From NCBI RefSeq assembly GCF_000430045.1, contig NZ_KE387023.1, positions 2,682,437 through 2,746,436 of the forward strand: 64,000 nucleotides of DNA, in the 5' to 3' direction. Below, piece after piece: positions 1 through 8,786 of the stretch (its first letter is position 1; every line of letters starts with the position of its first letter). The translations under genes were made by a program, and so were the position numbers. A model generated the notes under the pieces. It worked only from the letters and a program-made list of their open reading frames with translations. It was not told the DNA's origin and did no database searches. The stretch comes from Calidithermus chliarophilus DSM 9957. GTDB taxonomy: Bacteria > Deinococcota > Deinococci > Deinococcales > Thermaceae.

Positions 1-1584
1 GGGGGCGCGGCCGAGGCCTCCGCGGAGCCCTACACCGCGCCCGTCGTCGGCGTGGCCGGGCAAGAGACCGTGCTCCTGGACGGGACGGGCTCGAGGCCGG
101 TGGGGCTGGGGGAGCTGCCGAGCCCGGTGAACGCGGTGGACGCCAAGGCCCTGGTGCGCCAGGCGCTGTGGGCGGGGCGCGGGCTCGAGGCCGGCGACGA
201 CCCCCTGCTCATGGCCTACGTGGAGGACACCCGCGTCACCACGCCCGAGAAGCTGGCCGAGCGCCACGCCCGCGCGGCCTGGCCCGCCGCGGCCGCCGAG
301 CGCGCCGCCCTGACCCGCGCCCTCCTCGGCACCCTCCGCGCCGGGATGCGGCCGGCCTCGAGGCGCCTGTACGAGGAGGTCGAGCGCCCCCTGGCGACGG
401 TGCTGGCCCACATGGAGGCCACGGGGATCCGCTTCGACGTGGAGCAACTGGCGGGCCTGACGGGGCAACTGCGCCGGCGGCTGGCCGAGCTCGAGGCCGC
501 CATCCAGGAGCTGGTGGGCCGCCCCTTCAAGGTCAGCTCGCGCGACCAGCTCGAGGCGCTGCTCTTCGACGAGCTGGGGCTGGCCCCCTCCCGCCAGACC
601 GCCCTCACCAACAAGCGCAGCACCGACAACGAGACCCTCTCCGCCCTGCGCGACGCCCACCCGGTGGTCCCCCTCATCCTCGAGCACCGCGAGCTCGCCA
701 AGCTGGTGGGGACCTACCTCGAGCCCCTGCCCAGGTGGGTCAACCCCCAGACCGGCCGCCTGCACACCACCTTCGACCAGACCAACGCCGCCACCGGCCG
801 CCTGGCGAGCCTCAACCCCAACTTGCAGAACATCCCCATCCGCACCGAGGCGGGCCGCCCCATCCGGGGGGCGTTTTGCGCCGCCGAGGGCTACCGGCTG
901 GTCTCCGCCGACTACTCGCAGATCGAGCTGCGCATCCTCGCCCACCTCAGCGGCGACCCCACGCTGGTGCGGGCCTTCGCCCTGGGCGAGGACATCCACC
1001 GCATCACCGCCGCCCGCGTGGCAGGGATCGCGCTCGAGGCCGTCACCCGCGAGCAGCGCAGCCAGGCCAAGACCATCAACTACGGGCTCTCCTACGGCCT
1101 GAGCGCGGTGGGCCTGGCCGAGCGCACCGGCATGAGCCGCGGCGAGGCCAGCCGCTTCATCAAGCGCTACTTCGAGGAGTACCCCGGCATCGAGGCCTAC
1201 GTGCGCGAGACCAAGCGCTTGTGCAAGGAGCACGGCTACGTCGAAGACCTCTTCGGCCGCCGCCGCTACATCCCCGACATCAACGCGCCCGGGGCGGCCA
1301 TCCGGGTGCGGGCCGAGAACGCCGCCATCAACATGCCCGTGCAGGGCGCCTGCGCCTCCATCATCAAGAAGGCGATGGTCGAGGCCTTCCCGGCGCTGTG
1401 CGAGCTCGGGGCCCGGCTCCTGCTGCAGGTCCACGACGAGCTGGTGGTCGAGGCCCCGGAGGACCGGGTGGAGGAGGTGGGCGCGCTCCTGCGGAAGACC
1501 ATGACCGGGGTCGTGGAGCTCGCCGTGCCCCTGGAGGTGGAGGTGGGGCACGGGAAAACCTGGCTCGAGGCCCACGGCGGGTAG
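1..1584 (+). CDS. polA: DNA polymerase I, C-terminal part (5' end outside window)
   Basis: Family A DNA polymerase, used in repair and Okazaki fragment processing. The frame is open from base 1, so only about 527 C-terminal residues are seen: the end of the vestigial or real 3'-5' exonuclease region and the whole polymerase domain. Visible motifs are motif A (DYSQIELR, near base 910), the O-helix motif B (QAKTINYG, 1066-1086) and motif C (VHDELVVEAPE, near 1430). The thumb and fingers are complete. The O-helix carries Tyr (codon 1081-1083) where Taq polymerase has Phe667. A downstream gene is separated by 229 bp. Whether the 3'-5' exonuclease is active cannot be judged from this fragment. Confidence 0.97.
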   Translation, partial: GGAAEASAEPYTAPVVGVAGQETVLLDGTGSRPVGLGELPSPVNAVDAKALVRQALWAGRGLEAGDDPLLMAYVEDTRVTTPEKLAERHARAAWPAAAAERAALTRALLGTLRAGMRPASRRLYEEVERPLATVLAHMEATGIRFDVEQLAGLTGQLRRRLAELEAAIQELVGRPFKVSSRDQLEALLFDELGLAPSRQTALTNKRSTDNETLSALRDAHPVVPLILEHRELAKLVGTYLEPLPRWVNPQTGRLHTTFDQTNAATGRLASLNPNLQNIPIRTEAGRPIRGAFCAAEGYRLVSADYSQIELRILAHLSGDPTLVRAFALGEDIHRITAARVAGIALEAVTREQRSQAKTINYGLSYGLSAVGLAERTGMSRGEASRFIKRYFEEYPGIEAYVRETKRLCKEHGYVEDLFGRRRYIPDINAPGAAIRVRAENAAINMPVQGACASIIKKAMVEAFPALCELGARLLLQVHDELVVEAPEDRVEEVGALLRKTMTGVVELAVPLEVEVGHGKTWLEAHGG

Positions 1585-1617
1585 GTGAACCCCGGCCGGG
1601 GTAGACCGTCCGACCAC

Positions 1618-1630
1618 TTCGATTTTCGAA
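1618..1630. promoter_or_regulatory. Short inverted repeat, possible operator
   Basis: TTCGA-TTT-TCGAA lies 8 bp upstream of the predicted -35 box of the transporter gene. Its position would suit a repressor or activator site, but it is short and function is only inferred. Confidence 0.3.
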
Positions 1631-1638
1631 CCGATGAG

Positions 1639-1668
1639 TTGCAATTTAGGAGCTCATTATGTTATTAT
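1639..1668 (+). promoter_or_regulatory. Predicted sigma-A promoter of the MFS gene
   Basis: TTGCAA (1639-1644), 18-bp spacer, TATTAT (1663-1668). The region is AT-rich compared with everything around it. The resulting leader would be about 140 nt. The same TTGCAA-18-TATAAT arrangement is found upstream of the BMP-family gene at 24830-24859. Confidence 0.6.
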
Positions 1669-1813
1669 CGGAATCGGGGGATGTTTGTATGAACCGAGAC
1701 CGTAATCCAAGCCAGCGCGACAGGGGAGTGAGCCCGCTCGAGGCGTGACCCCAGGGCCAACCCACACGGAACCACCCGCACGAGCCACTTTTTGACCCAT
1801 TCGAGGACCTGCC

Positions 1814-3301
1814 ATGACCCATGCCCAAAACCCAGACCGCACCGCGCCCGAACTCACGCCCCGCGACCGGGGCATCCTGTTCACCCTGTTGATCGCGACC
1901 TTCGTGGTCATCCTCAACGAGACCATCCTCAACGTCGCCCTGCCCAAGCTGATGGCCGAGCTGCGGGTGAGCGCCGCCACGGTGCAGTGGCTGGCCACCG
2001 CCTTCATGCTGACGATGGCGGTGGTGATCCCCGCTACCGGCTTCGTCCTCCAGCGCTTCAGCACTCGCCAGGTCTTCCTGGGGGCGATGGGGCTGTTCTG
2101 CCTGGGCACCCTCGTCGCGGGGCTGGCCCCCGGCTTCGAGCTGCTGCTGGCCGGGCGCGTGGTGCAGGCCTCGGGCACCGCCGTGATGCTGCCGCTGCTG
2201 ATCACCACCGTGCTGGCGCTGGTGCCCGCCGAGCGGCGCGGGGCGGTGATGGGCAGCATCAGCGTCGTGATCTCGGTGGCCCCGGCCGTCGGGCCCACCC
2301 TCTCGGGGCTGATCCTCGAGGCCCTGCCCTGGCGCTTCCTGTTCCTGCTGGTGCTGCCGGTGGCCCTGTTCACCCTGGCCTACGGGGCCCGGCGGCTGGT
2401 CAACGTGGGTGAGCCGCGCCCCGGCACCCTCGACCTACCCTCCGTGCTGCTGTCGGCAGCGGGCTTCGGCGGGGTGGTCTACGGCTTCAGCAGCGCGGGC
2501 GAGGGCCCGGAGGGCTGGGGCAACCCCCGCGTCGCGCTGGCGCTGGGCGTGGGCGGGCTGAGCCTTCTGCTCTTCACCCTGCGGCAACGGGCGCTGGGAC
2601 AGCGGGGCACCCCGCTGCTGGACCTGCGGGCCTTCCGCTACCCCATGTTCAGCCTCAGCCTCGTGGTCATCATGATCGCCATGATGGCGCTGTTCGGCGG
2701 GGCCATCCTGGGGCCCATCTACCTGCAGGGCATCCGGGGGCTGAGCTCGCTCGAGACCGGCCTGCTGCTCCTGCCCGGCGGGCTGCTGATGGGCCTGGCC
2801 GCACCCACCGTGGGCAGGCTCTTCGACCGCCACGGCCCCCTGGCGCTCGCCGGCAGCGGCGCGGCCCTGCTCACCCTCAGCCTGTGGGGATTCAGCACGG
2901 TCACGGCCACGACCCCCGTGGGGGCGCTGCTGGCCCTGAACCTGACCCTGAGCCTCGGACTGGCCCTGCTGTTCACCCCGGTCATGACCACAGGGCTCAA
3001 CCCCCTGCCCGGTCACCTCTACTCCCACGGCAGCGCCATCATGAGCACCCTGCAGATGGTCGCGGGCGCCGTAGGGACCGCGTTGCTGGTCACGGTCATG
3101 ACCGGCCGTGCCGCCGGCCTGCGCGGGGAGCTCTCGCCCGAACTGGCCCAGCTCGCCGGGCTGCACGCGGCCTTCGCCCTCTCGGCCGGGATCGCCGCGC
3201 TGGCCCTGCTGCTCACCTTCTTCCTGCGCAGGGCGCTACCCAACCCCGAAGCCGCGCCGGCCCACCTCGAGGCCCAGCCCGCGTTCGCGGCGGACGACTG
3301 A
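1814..3301 (+). CDS. MFS drug/H+ antiporter, DHA2 (EmrB/QacA) type
   Basis: A 495-residue inner-membrane transporter of the major facilitator superfamily; the length and about 14 hydrophobic segments fit the 14-TM DHA2 multidrug efflux group. The N-terminus is short and polar, followed by the first helix with the typical LNETILNVALPKL motif, a GRVVQASGTAVMLPLL segment, and the antiporter motif-C-like GPTLSG near residue 160. The ATG at 1814 is preceded by GAGGACC. It stands alone between polA and hsp20, with its own promoter upstream, so the substrate cannot be inferred from neighbours. Its TGA stop abuts a MITE-like element that begins at 3301. Confidence 0.9.
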   Translation: MTHAQNPDRTAPELTPRDRGILFTLLIATFVVILNETILNVALPKLMAELRVSAATVQWLATAFMLTMAVVIPATGFVLQRFSTRQVFLGAMGLFCLGTLVAGLAPGFELLLAGRVVQASGTAVMLPLLITTVLALVPAERRGAVMGSISVVISVAPAVGPTLSGLILEALPWRFLFLLVLPVALFTLAYGARRLVNVGEPRPGTLDLPSVLLSAAGFGGVVYGFSSAGEGPEGWGNPRVALALGVGGLSLLLFTLRQRALGQRGTPLLDLRAFRYPMFSLSLVVIMIAMMALFGGAILGPIYLQGIRGLSSLETGLLLLPGGLLMGLAAPTVGRLFDRHGPLALAGSGAALLTLSLWGFSTVTATTPVGALLALNLTLSLGLALLFTPVMTTGLNPLPGHLYSHGSAIMSTLQMVAGAVGTALLVTVMTGRAAGLRGELSPELAQLAGLHAAFALSAGIAALALLLTFFLRRALPNPEAAPAHLEAQPAFAADD

Positions 3302-3500
3302 TACCCGATTCGGTCAGTCCGGCGCCGCCCCGCCTTGGCGGGGCGGCCGGCCGAAGTTATCCGCGTGGCGGAGGGCGGTACCGCCCCTTGTAAGGGAGAC
3401 GCTTTCTTCGCCGACCGTCAGGGAGGGGTGTGCTCTAGGATTCAAAAAGATAGCCTCTGGAGTTTTTTGATTTGGAAGATTATCTTTTTGAATCCGGTAT
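3301..3500. mobile_element. MITE-like element, copy 1
   Basis: Non-coding 200-bp element bounded by imperfect terminal inverted repeats ATACCCGATTC (3301-3311) and GAATCCGGTAT (3490-3500). Inside is a perfect 10-bp stem (3325-3334/3337-3346) that could act as terminator for the MFS gene, and a 58-bp inner inverted repeat (3438-3495) whose arms are GGATTCAAAAAGATA and its complement. The stretch 3385-3500 matches the reverse complement of copy 2 at 49681-49840 nearly base for base. It is much more AT-rich at its right end than neighbouring DNA. No transposase is present. The left end overlaps the last base of the MFS stop codon. Confidence 0.7.
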
Positions 3501-3518
3501 GACTTTTTCTCGAATGAG

Positions 3519-3541
3519 ATTATCTTTTCGAATCCGGCATG
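3519..3541. repeat. Duplicated right end of the MITE-like element
   Basis: GATTATCTTTTCGAATCCGG plus CAT repeats the right terminus of the adjacent element (3478-3500) with two changes. It suggests a truncated second insertion or a tandem duplication of the end. Confidence 0.55.
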
Positions 3542-3561
3542 AACCCGCCGTCGTGCGCCAA

Positions 3562-3589
3562 CGCGCCCTCCCGCCAGCGGGAGGGCGCG
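3562..3589. terminator. Strong hairpin, possible bidirectional terminator
   Basis: Perfect 11-bp stem CGCGCCCTCCC (3562-3572) with its complement at 3579-3589, loop GCCAGC, followed by CTTGTTC on the plus strand. It lies between the MFS gene and the end of hsp20, which converge. The T-run is poor, so termination is plausible rather than certain. Nothing else is seen between 3590 and 3648. Confidence 0.45.
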
Positions 3590-3648
3590 CTTGTTCGGCT
3601 CACCCCAGTGCCTACGGCCGGAGCCTCGAGTTTGGCGTGCGGCCGGGG

Positions 3649-4026
3649 CTAATCCCGCGCCTTCTTGACCACGATCTCGAGCACCCCGCCCTTGAGCGAG
3701 GCCTGCGACGAGCCCGCCTGGATACGCTGGCCGAAGTCGAAGCTGCGCTGGAAGTGGCCGCTGGGGCGCTCCTGCAGGGTGTAGGTGCCCAGGATGGGGT
3801 GCCGCACGCCCCCCAGGACTAAGGTGGTTTCCTCCTCCCGCACCTCGAGGTCCTCCGGGCGCACGCCGGGCAGGTCCACGAGCAGCCTGAAGCAGTCCTC
3901 CTCCTCGATGACGTCGGCGCTGGGCACCCAGGCGCCGGCCACCCGCTGGGTGAGGGCCTCGAGGCGGCGACGCAGGTCCTGGAGTTGCTCGAGGGCGTTG
4001 AAGCGGTCGAGGGATTCAAGCGACAT
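3649..4026 (-). CDS. Small heat shock protein, Hsp20/alpha-crystallin family
   Basis: A 125-residue ATP-independent holdase chaperone. The N-terminal 40 residues contain a short helical, leucine-rich region; the alpha-crystallin domain covers about residues 38-125, including the VDLPGV(R)PEDLEV segment typical of the family and the GVLEIVV (G-x-L) motif near the C-terminus. It is at the short end of the family and lacks a long C-terminal tail with an I-x-I motif. It is divergently transcribed from miaA with only about 30 bp between starts. No CIRCE-like operator was recognised in that gap. Confidence 0.92.
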   Translation of the reverse strand: MSLESLDRFNALEQLQDLRRRLEALTQRVAGAWVPSADVIEEEDCFRLLVDLPGVRPEDLEVREEETTLVLGGVRHPILGTYTLQERPSGHFQRSFDFGQRIQAGSSQASLKGGVLEIVVKKARD

Positions 4027-4058
4027 GGAATGAGCGTAGCATGGTGCGTGTGCCTAGT

Positions 4059-4961
4059 ATGAGAACCGTCCCGGTGCTGGGCGGCCCGACCGCCTCGGGC
4101 AAAACCGCCCTGGCCCTGCGCCTCGCCGGGGAGCACCCCATAGAGATCGTCTCCGCCGACGCCTCGCTGGTCTACCAGGGCCTCGACATCGGCACCGACA
4201 AGCCCAGCCCCCAGGAGCGGGCCGCCGTGCCCCACCACCTCATCGACGTCCTCGAGCCCCACGAGCCCTTCAGCGTGGCGCAGTACCTCGAGCAGGCCGA
4301 AGCGGCCATCGCCGCCGTGCTGGAGCGCGGGCACATCCCGCTGGTGGTGGGCGGGACCGGCTACTACGTCCGCACCCTCTCCGAGGGCCTGTACGAGCTG
4401 CCCGCCCCCGACCCCGAGCTGCGGCGGGAGCTCGAGCGCGAGCTAGAGACACGCGGCCTCGACGCCCTCGTCGCCGAGCTGGAGGCCTCGAGCCCCGAGG
4501 ACGCCGCCCGCGCCGCCCGCAACCCCCGCCGGGTGCTGCGGGCTTTGGAGGTGCTGCGCCGCACCGGCACCCCGCCCAGCCGCTTCCCCAAGCGCCCCCC
4601 GCGCTTCCGCTACCGCAAGGCCATCCTGTGGCCCCCCCTCGACGCCCTCAAGCCCCGCCTCACCGCCCGCATCCAGCGCCAGTTCGAGCGCGGCCTGCTC
4701 GAGGAAGTCCGGGCCCTGCTCGCCCGCTACCCCGACCCCCCCGCCGCCCTGAACGCCATCGGCTACAAGGAGGTGGTGGGCTACCTGCGCGGCGAGTACG
4801 GCCTCGAGGAAGCCCGCCGCCTCATCGAACACAACACCCTGGCCTACGCCAAGCGCCAGTACACCTGGTTCCGCAAAGAACCCGGCGACGTGACCTACCT
4901 CGAGGCCCTCGGCGAGGACGCATGGCCTCTGCTGGAGCGCTGGTTCAGTGGAAAGGGATAG
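4059..4961 (+). CDS. miaA: tRNA dimethylallyltransferase
   Basis: Transfers the dimethylallyl group from DMAPP to N6 of A37 in tRNAs reading UNN codons, the first step to ms2i6A. The P-loop [11 protein letters not shown] begins at residue 7; [17 protein letters not shown], the substrate-binding ASLVY region, and the C-terminal [14 protein letters not shown] and [10 protein letters not shown] motifs are all present. Length is about 300 residues, normal for the family. An in-frame ATG also exists at 4041 (six extra residues, MVRVPS); 4059 was preferred because the protein then starts just before the P-loop strand as in homologues. The divergent hsp20 start is 30 bp away. Downstream is a repeat-filled gap. 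Confidence 0.95.
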   Translation: MRTVPVLGGPTASGKTALALRLAGEHPIEIVSADASLVYQGLDIGTDKPSPQERAAVPHHLIDVLEPHEPFSVAQYLEQAEAAIAAVLERGHIPLVVGGTGYYVRTLSEGLYELPAPDPELRRELERELETRGLDALVAELEASSPEDAARAARNPRRVLRALEVLRRTGTPPSRFPKRPPRFRYRKAILWPPLDALKPRLTARIQRQFERGLLEEVRALLARYPDPPAALNAIGYKEVVGYLRGEYGLEEARRLIEHNTLAYAKRQYTWFRKEPGDVTYLEALGEDAWPLLERWFSGKG

Positions 4962-4963
4962 GC

Positions 4964-5194
4964 CTGTGGCTCGTGGTATACGGCGGTGAGCGGTCAGCCC
5001 TCTGCTGGCGGCTGAGGGCTAGTGGCGTGTGGCGCTCGGGGCCGAGGACCGAGGCGTATTGCGTTTTGCGTTTAGCGTCTTGCGTTTAGCGTCTTGCGTT
5101 TGGCGTATTGCGTAGGACGTACGACGTACGACCCGCCCCCCGGCGTTGGGCGTTCGGCTATTGGCTATCAGCTATCGGCTATCGACCAGCGACA
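4964..5194. repeat. Modular intergenic repeat block 1
   Basis: Fills most of the 253-bp gap between miaA and gatA. From left to right it contains a GGCTCGTGG word, a GCTGAGGGC-type stretch, reiterated TTGCGTTTAGCGTC words (about 5070-5115), GTACGACGTACGAC words (5113-5132) and CTATCGGCTATCG words (5157-5186). The last words end only about 14 bp before the presumed gatA -10 box TATGAT (5200-5205). The same modules recur in the same or reversed order in other gaps of this window. Confidence 0.75.
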
Positions 5195-5214
5195 GGCGAT
5201 ATGATGTCGTGGTT

Positions 5215-6660
5215 ATGCTGGCCCACGAAATTCTCGCCCAGGTCCGCTCCGGCGAGCGCACCCCCACCGAAGTCCTGCGCCTCTACCTGAAGCGGGTAGA
5301 GGCCCTCGAGCCGCAGGTCCACGCCCTGCTGCGGCTCAACCCCCGGGCCGAGGAGGAGGCCCGGGCGGTCGAGCAGCGCCTGGCGCAGGGGGAAGATTTG
5401 CCGCTGGCCGGGGTTCCGGTGGTGCTGAAGGACAACCTCTGCACCCGCGGCCTCGAGACCACCTGCGCCTCGAGGATCCTCGAGCACTTCGTCCCCCCCT
5501 ACGACGCCGCCGTCGTCGAGAAGCTGCGCGCGGCCGGGGCGGTGGTCCTGGCCAAGGCCAACATGGACGAGTTCGCCATGGGCTCCTCGACCGAGTTCTC
5601 GGCCTTCGGGCCCACCCGCAACCCCTGGGACCTGCAGCGCGTGCCCGGGGGCTCCTCGGGCGGGTCGGCAGCGGCGGTGGCGGCCGACATGGCCCCGCTG
5701 GCACTGGGCTCCGACACCGGGGGCAGCGTGCGCCAGCCCGCGGCCTTCTGCGGCGTGTACGGCTTCAAGCCCACCTACGGCCGCGTCTCGCGCTACGGGC
5801 TGGTGGCCTGCGCCAGCAGCCTCGACCAGGTCGGGCCCTTTGCCCGCACGGTGGCCGACTTGGCCCTGCTGAGCGACCAGATCTGCGGCCACGACCCCCG
5901 CGACAGCACCAGCCTGAAGGCCGAGCCCGGCTTCACCCGGGCCCTGGGCGAGCGCCCGGCCCTCACCGTGGGGGTCGTGCGGGAGAGCGTGCAGGCGGGC
6001 AACAGCCCCGGCGTGCTGGCGGCGCTCGAGAACTTCCGGCGGGTGCTCGAGGCCGAGGGCGTGCGCTTCGTCGAGGTCAGCCTGCCTGCGCTCGAGTACG
6101 CCCTGGCGACCTACTACATCGCCATGACCGCCGAGGTCTCCTCCAACCTCGCCCGCTACGACGGAACCCTCTACGGCCTGCGCGTGGTGGGCCAGGACGT
6201 GACCGACACCATGCGCAAGACCCGCTCGGCGGGCTTCGGCCCCGAGGCCAAGCGGCGCATCCTGATGGGCACCTTCGCGCTCTCGGCGGGCTACTACGAC
6301 GCCTACTACGGCAAGGCCCTGCGCGCGCGCGCCCGGCTCAAGGCCGACTTCGAGCAAGCCTTCGCCCACGCCGACGTGCTCCTGACGCCCACCAGCCCCT
6401 TTCCGGCCTTCAAGCTCGGGGCCAAGACCGACGACCCCCTCTCCATGTACCTCTCCGACATCGACACGGTGGCCGTCAACCTCGTCGGGCTGCCCGGGCT
6501 GTCGCTCCCGGCGGGCTACGAGGAGGGCCTGCCGGTGGGGATGCAGCTCGTCGCACCCCCCCTGCAGGATGAACGCCTCTTCAGCCTGGCCCAACTTTTC
6601 GAACAGTCTACGGGGGGTGTCTTCACCAAAGCCGCTCCCATCGCCTGTGCGAGTGCCTAA
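5215..6660 (+). CDS. gatA: Glutamyl-tRNA(Gln) amidotransferase subunit A
   Basis: Amidase subunit of GatCAB, which converts Glu-tRNA(Gln) and/or Asp-tRNA(Asn) to the amidated forms by releasing ammonia from glutamine. 481 residues, normal length. The amidase signature is complete: Lys in [19 protein letters not shown] and [10 protein letters not shown] supply the Lys-cisSer-Ser triad; [16 protein letters not shown] follows. The start at ATG 5215 (MLAHEILAQ) was chosen over an upstream in-frame start because the earlier codons lie in repeat DNA. TATGAT at 5200-5205 is a plausible -10 box with a very short leader. gatB and gatC are not adjacent. Confidence 0.95.
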   Translation: MLAHEILAQVRSGERTPTEVLRLYLKRVEALEPQVHALLRLNPRAEEEARAVEQRLAQGEDLPLAGVPVVLKDNLCTRGLETTCASRILEHFVPPYDAAVVEKLRAAGAVVLAKANMDEFAMGSSTEFSAFGPTRNPWDLQRVPGGSSGGSAAAVAADMAPLALGSDTGGSVRQPAAFCGVYGFKPTYGRVSRYGLVACASSLDQVGPFARTVADLALLSDQICGHDPRDSTSLKAEPGFTRALGERPALTVGVVRESVQAGNSPGVLAALENFRRVLEAEGVRFVEVSLPALEYALATYYIAMTAEVSSNLARYDGTLYGLRVVGQDVTDTMRKTRSAGFGPEAKRRILMGTFALSAGYYDAYYGKALRARARLKADFEQAFAHADVLLTPTSPFPAFKLGAKTDDPLSMYLSDIDTVAVNLVGLPGLSLPAGYEEGLPVGMQLVAPPLQDERLFSLAQLFEQSTGGVFTKAAPIACASA

Positions 6661-6725
6661 AATTCGCGCTTTGCCGTATACTGCTTCCAGCCTTTCCGGC
6701 TGCTGATTGGACTGGGTTTATTCCT

Positions 6726-7508
6726 ATGTCTTACGCCGTCTCTCGAGCCATGAGCCCCACCCATTACCGCCTCAGTACCCGCATCGCGCGCCGCCTGCGG
6801 GAGGCAGCGGGTCCTCTCCCGAAGGCTCAGTTGGCTCAGGAAGTGCTCTCATCGCCGCAGTTGCCCCAGCTCTCGTGGTCCAGCAAGCTGCTCGAAGGCC
6901 TGCTGGACGGTCGTTTTCGCACGAATGGACAGGAGGTAAGCCTTTGGGAATGGGACTACCCTTTTCCCCCGCGGTCCGAGCCCGTGGTGGTGCTGGACCT
7001 CGAGACCACCGGCCTCTCGCCCGAAGCGAACGAGGTGATCGAGATGGCCTTCGTAAGGCTGGAGAACGGCAACCGCGTCGAATTCCAACGCCTGGTCAAC
7101 CCGGGCTGCCCCATCCCCCCCTTCATCACCCGCCTCACCCGCATCCGCAACCAGGACGTGCGCTCGGCCCCCGACATCTACACGGTGCTCGAGGAGGCCT
7201 GGCCGCTGCTGCAAGGGGCCACCTTAATCATCCAGAACGCCAGCTTCGACCTCGGATTCCTCAAGCCCCGCCTGGCGCGGCTCGGGTATAGACTGGATAA
7301 CGCAGTGGTGGACACCGTTCAGTGGGCGCGCAAGGCGCTGCCGGGCCTTCCCAAGCGGGGCCTCGACGCGCTCGCCTTCGCCTTCGACCTCGGCGAGGTG
7401 CAGGGCCGCCACCGCGCCCTGGGCGACGTGAACGTCACCACCCAGGTGGCCTATGAGATGTATTACATGCTGACCGCCGGAACTCCCCGGCCCCTTGGAG
7501 AGCTATGA
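6726..7508 (+). CDS. DEDDh 3'-5' exonuclease (DnaQ/epsilon-like)
   Basis: 260 residues. The N-terminal 75 residues are helical and of unknown role; the exonuclease domain covers about residues 88-245. Motif I is VVLDLETTGLSPEANEVIEMA (Asp and Glu of DEDD), motif II includes IIQNASFDLGFLKPRL, and motif III is HRALGDVNVT, with the His-Asp pair of the DEDDh class. The enzyme is expected to proofread or trim DNA 3' ends. A second in-frame ATG exists at 6750 (MSPTHYRLS). A TATACT box is at 6677-6682. The stop overlaps the next gene by 4 nt (ATGA), so the two are translationally coupled. Confidence 0.88.
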   Translation: MSYAVSRAMSPTHYRLSTRIARRLREAAGPLPKAQLAQEVLSSPQLPQLSWSSKLLEGLLDGRFRTNGQEVSLWEWDYPFPPRSEPVVVLDLETTGLSPEANEVIEMAFVRLENGNRVEFQRLVNPGCPIPPFITRLTRIRNQDVRSAPDIYTVLEEAWPLLQGATLIIQNASFDLGFLKPRLARLGYRLDNAVVDTVQWARKALPGLPKRGLDALAFAFDLGEVQGRHRALGDVNVTTQVAYEMYYMLTAGTPRPLGEL

Positions 7509-8608
7509 CCGGACGTTACGTTCTTACCTCACAATGCCTCAACTCCGGGACCATGACCCTGACCCAAAGCCTGCGCCAGTTCCTCAAGAACAAGGAGACG
7601 GTGCGCTTCGTGGACGAGGACGGCGAAGTCTACGAGTGCAAGGTGGAGTGGTCGAGGGGCCGCATCGCGGGTCTGCACGCGTACTACGCCAAGCGGCGGC
7701 TGGCGGTCAACGAGGTGATCGGCCTCAGCTTCGACGGGGAGGTGATCGGCCTCGAGGCCCTGCACTCCCGCCCCCCGCGCCCGGCGCCTAAGGCCCCGGT
7801 GGAAGCCGAGCCCAAGCCCGAACCCCAGCCCGAAACGCCCCCGCCGGCCCAGCGGCGGGTCAAGGTGACCCCCTACCCCACGGCCGTGATGTACCCCCAC
7901 GCCCCCGCCGCCGAGGCCCCCGGCTTCTCCGCCGACCTCGAGCGCCTGGGCCTCAGCCGCGAGCGCAACGGCCCCCCCTGGTTCTTCCGTGCCTCGCTGG
8001 GGCGGCGGGCCTACACGCTGGCCCTGTGCCGCCTGGGCGAGTGCGAGCCGCCCGAGCTGCTCGAGCTGCGCCGCCAGGGCAGCGTGCAGTACGCTGGCCT
8101 GGTCGCCGGGGAGTCCATGCGCGAGGAGGCCCTGGCTGAGCTGGCCCAGTGGCGGCCCTCCGGCCTGGGCGGGGGTGGCCTGTGCTACATCTCGCCCGAG
8201 GCCCTGCAGAAGCTCGCCAAGCTGCGCCAGGTCTTCCCGGTCGGCCCGGTCGAGGTCGAGCGCTTCCTCAAGACCGGCCGCCTCGACCTCGAGTCCCTCC
8301 ACCACCTCGAGGACGAGCTCGAGGGCATCCTGGGCGAGCGCGCCGCCTTCTCCTCGGTGCTGCTCTCCCTGGCCGAGATGCCCCAGCAGAGCGTGTTCCT
8401 GCTCGCCGACCTCGTCGGCAGCGACCTCCCCCTCGAGGCCGACACCGTGCGCCAGATCCTCGACGTGCTCGCCGGCCCCCCCTTCCTCCTCCTGAAACGC
8501 CTCTCGCCCGGTGAATACCTCCTGCGCACCACCGTCGCCGACGCCCTCGCCGAATTCACCCAGTACGCCCGGCTGATGGCAACCCGCGCCGAAGCGGTGC
8601 TGCGGTAA
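7505..8608 (+). CDS. Conserved-looking protein of unknown function, coupled to exonuclease
   Basis: 367 residues; no family recognised. The first 80 residues look like a small folded domain (FLKNKETVRFVDEDGEVYEC, then a region ending in NEVIGLSFDGEVIGLEAL). Residues about 85-125 are a Pro/Glu/Lys-rich linker (repeated P-E-P-K type). The remaining 230 residues are leucine-rich and mostly helical, ending in an arginine-bearing helix. No signal peptide or membrane segment. The start overlaps the exonuclease stop by 4 nt; an alternative ATG is at 7553 (MTLTQSLRQF). Tight coupling suggests a role with the exonuclease, but that is inference. Confidence 0.8.
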   Translation: MTGRYVLTSQCLNSGTMTLTQSLRQFLKNKETVRFVDEDGEVYECKVEWSRGRIAGLHAYYAKRRLAVNEVIGLSFDGEVIGLEALHSRPPRPAPKAPVEAEPKPEPQPETPPPAQRRVKVTPYPTAVMYPHAPAAEAPGFSADLERLGLSRERNGPPWFFRASLGRRAYTLALCRLGECEPPELLELRRQGSVQYAGLVAGESMREEALAELAQWRPSGLGGGGLCYISPEALQKLAKLRQVFPVGPVEVERFLKTGRLDLESLHHLEDELEGILGERAAFSSVLLSLAEMPQQSVFLLADLVGSDLPLEADTVRQILDVLAGPPFLLLKRLSPGEYLLRTTVADALAEFTQYARLMATRAEAVLR

Positions 8609-8611
8609 TTG

Positions 8612-8786
8612 TCAGCGCTCAGTCATCCGCCTTCAGCCGTCAGCAGGAGGCTTGTGGCTCGTGGTTCGCCCCTCCCCAACCCTCCCCGCGGGGAGGGTTT
8701 ATCCCCCCAGCCCCCCTTGCTAAGGGGGGTGACAAGGCGTTTTGCGTTTGGCGTACGACGTACGACCCGCGTTAGGCGTTCGTCCC
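8612..8786. repeat. Modular intergenic repeat block 2
   Basis: Lies between two convergent genes. It contains CAGCCGTCAGC-type words, GGCTTGTGGCTCGTGG, the hairpin CCCTCCCCGCGGGGAGGG (about 8680-8698), a second hairpin CCCCCTTGCTAAGGGGG (about 8714-8730), GCGTTTTGCGTTTGGCGT and GTACGACGTACGAC. The two GC-rich hairpins could terminate transcription from both sides. Confidence 0.75.

Noticed and set aside
1590-1601. CCCCGGCCGGGG palindrome after polA
   Set aside because: Six-bp arms without loop or T-run, expected often in a genome of this GC content.
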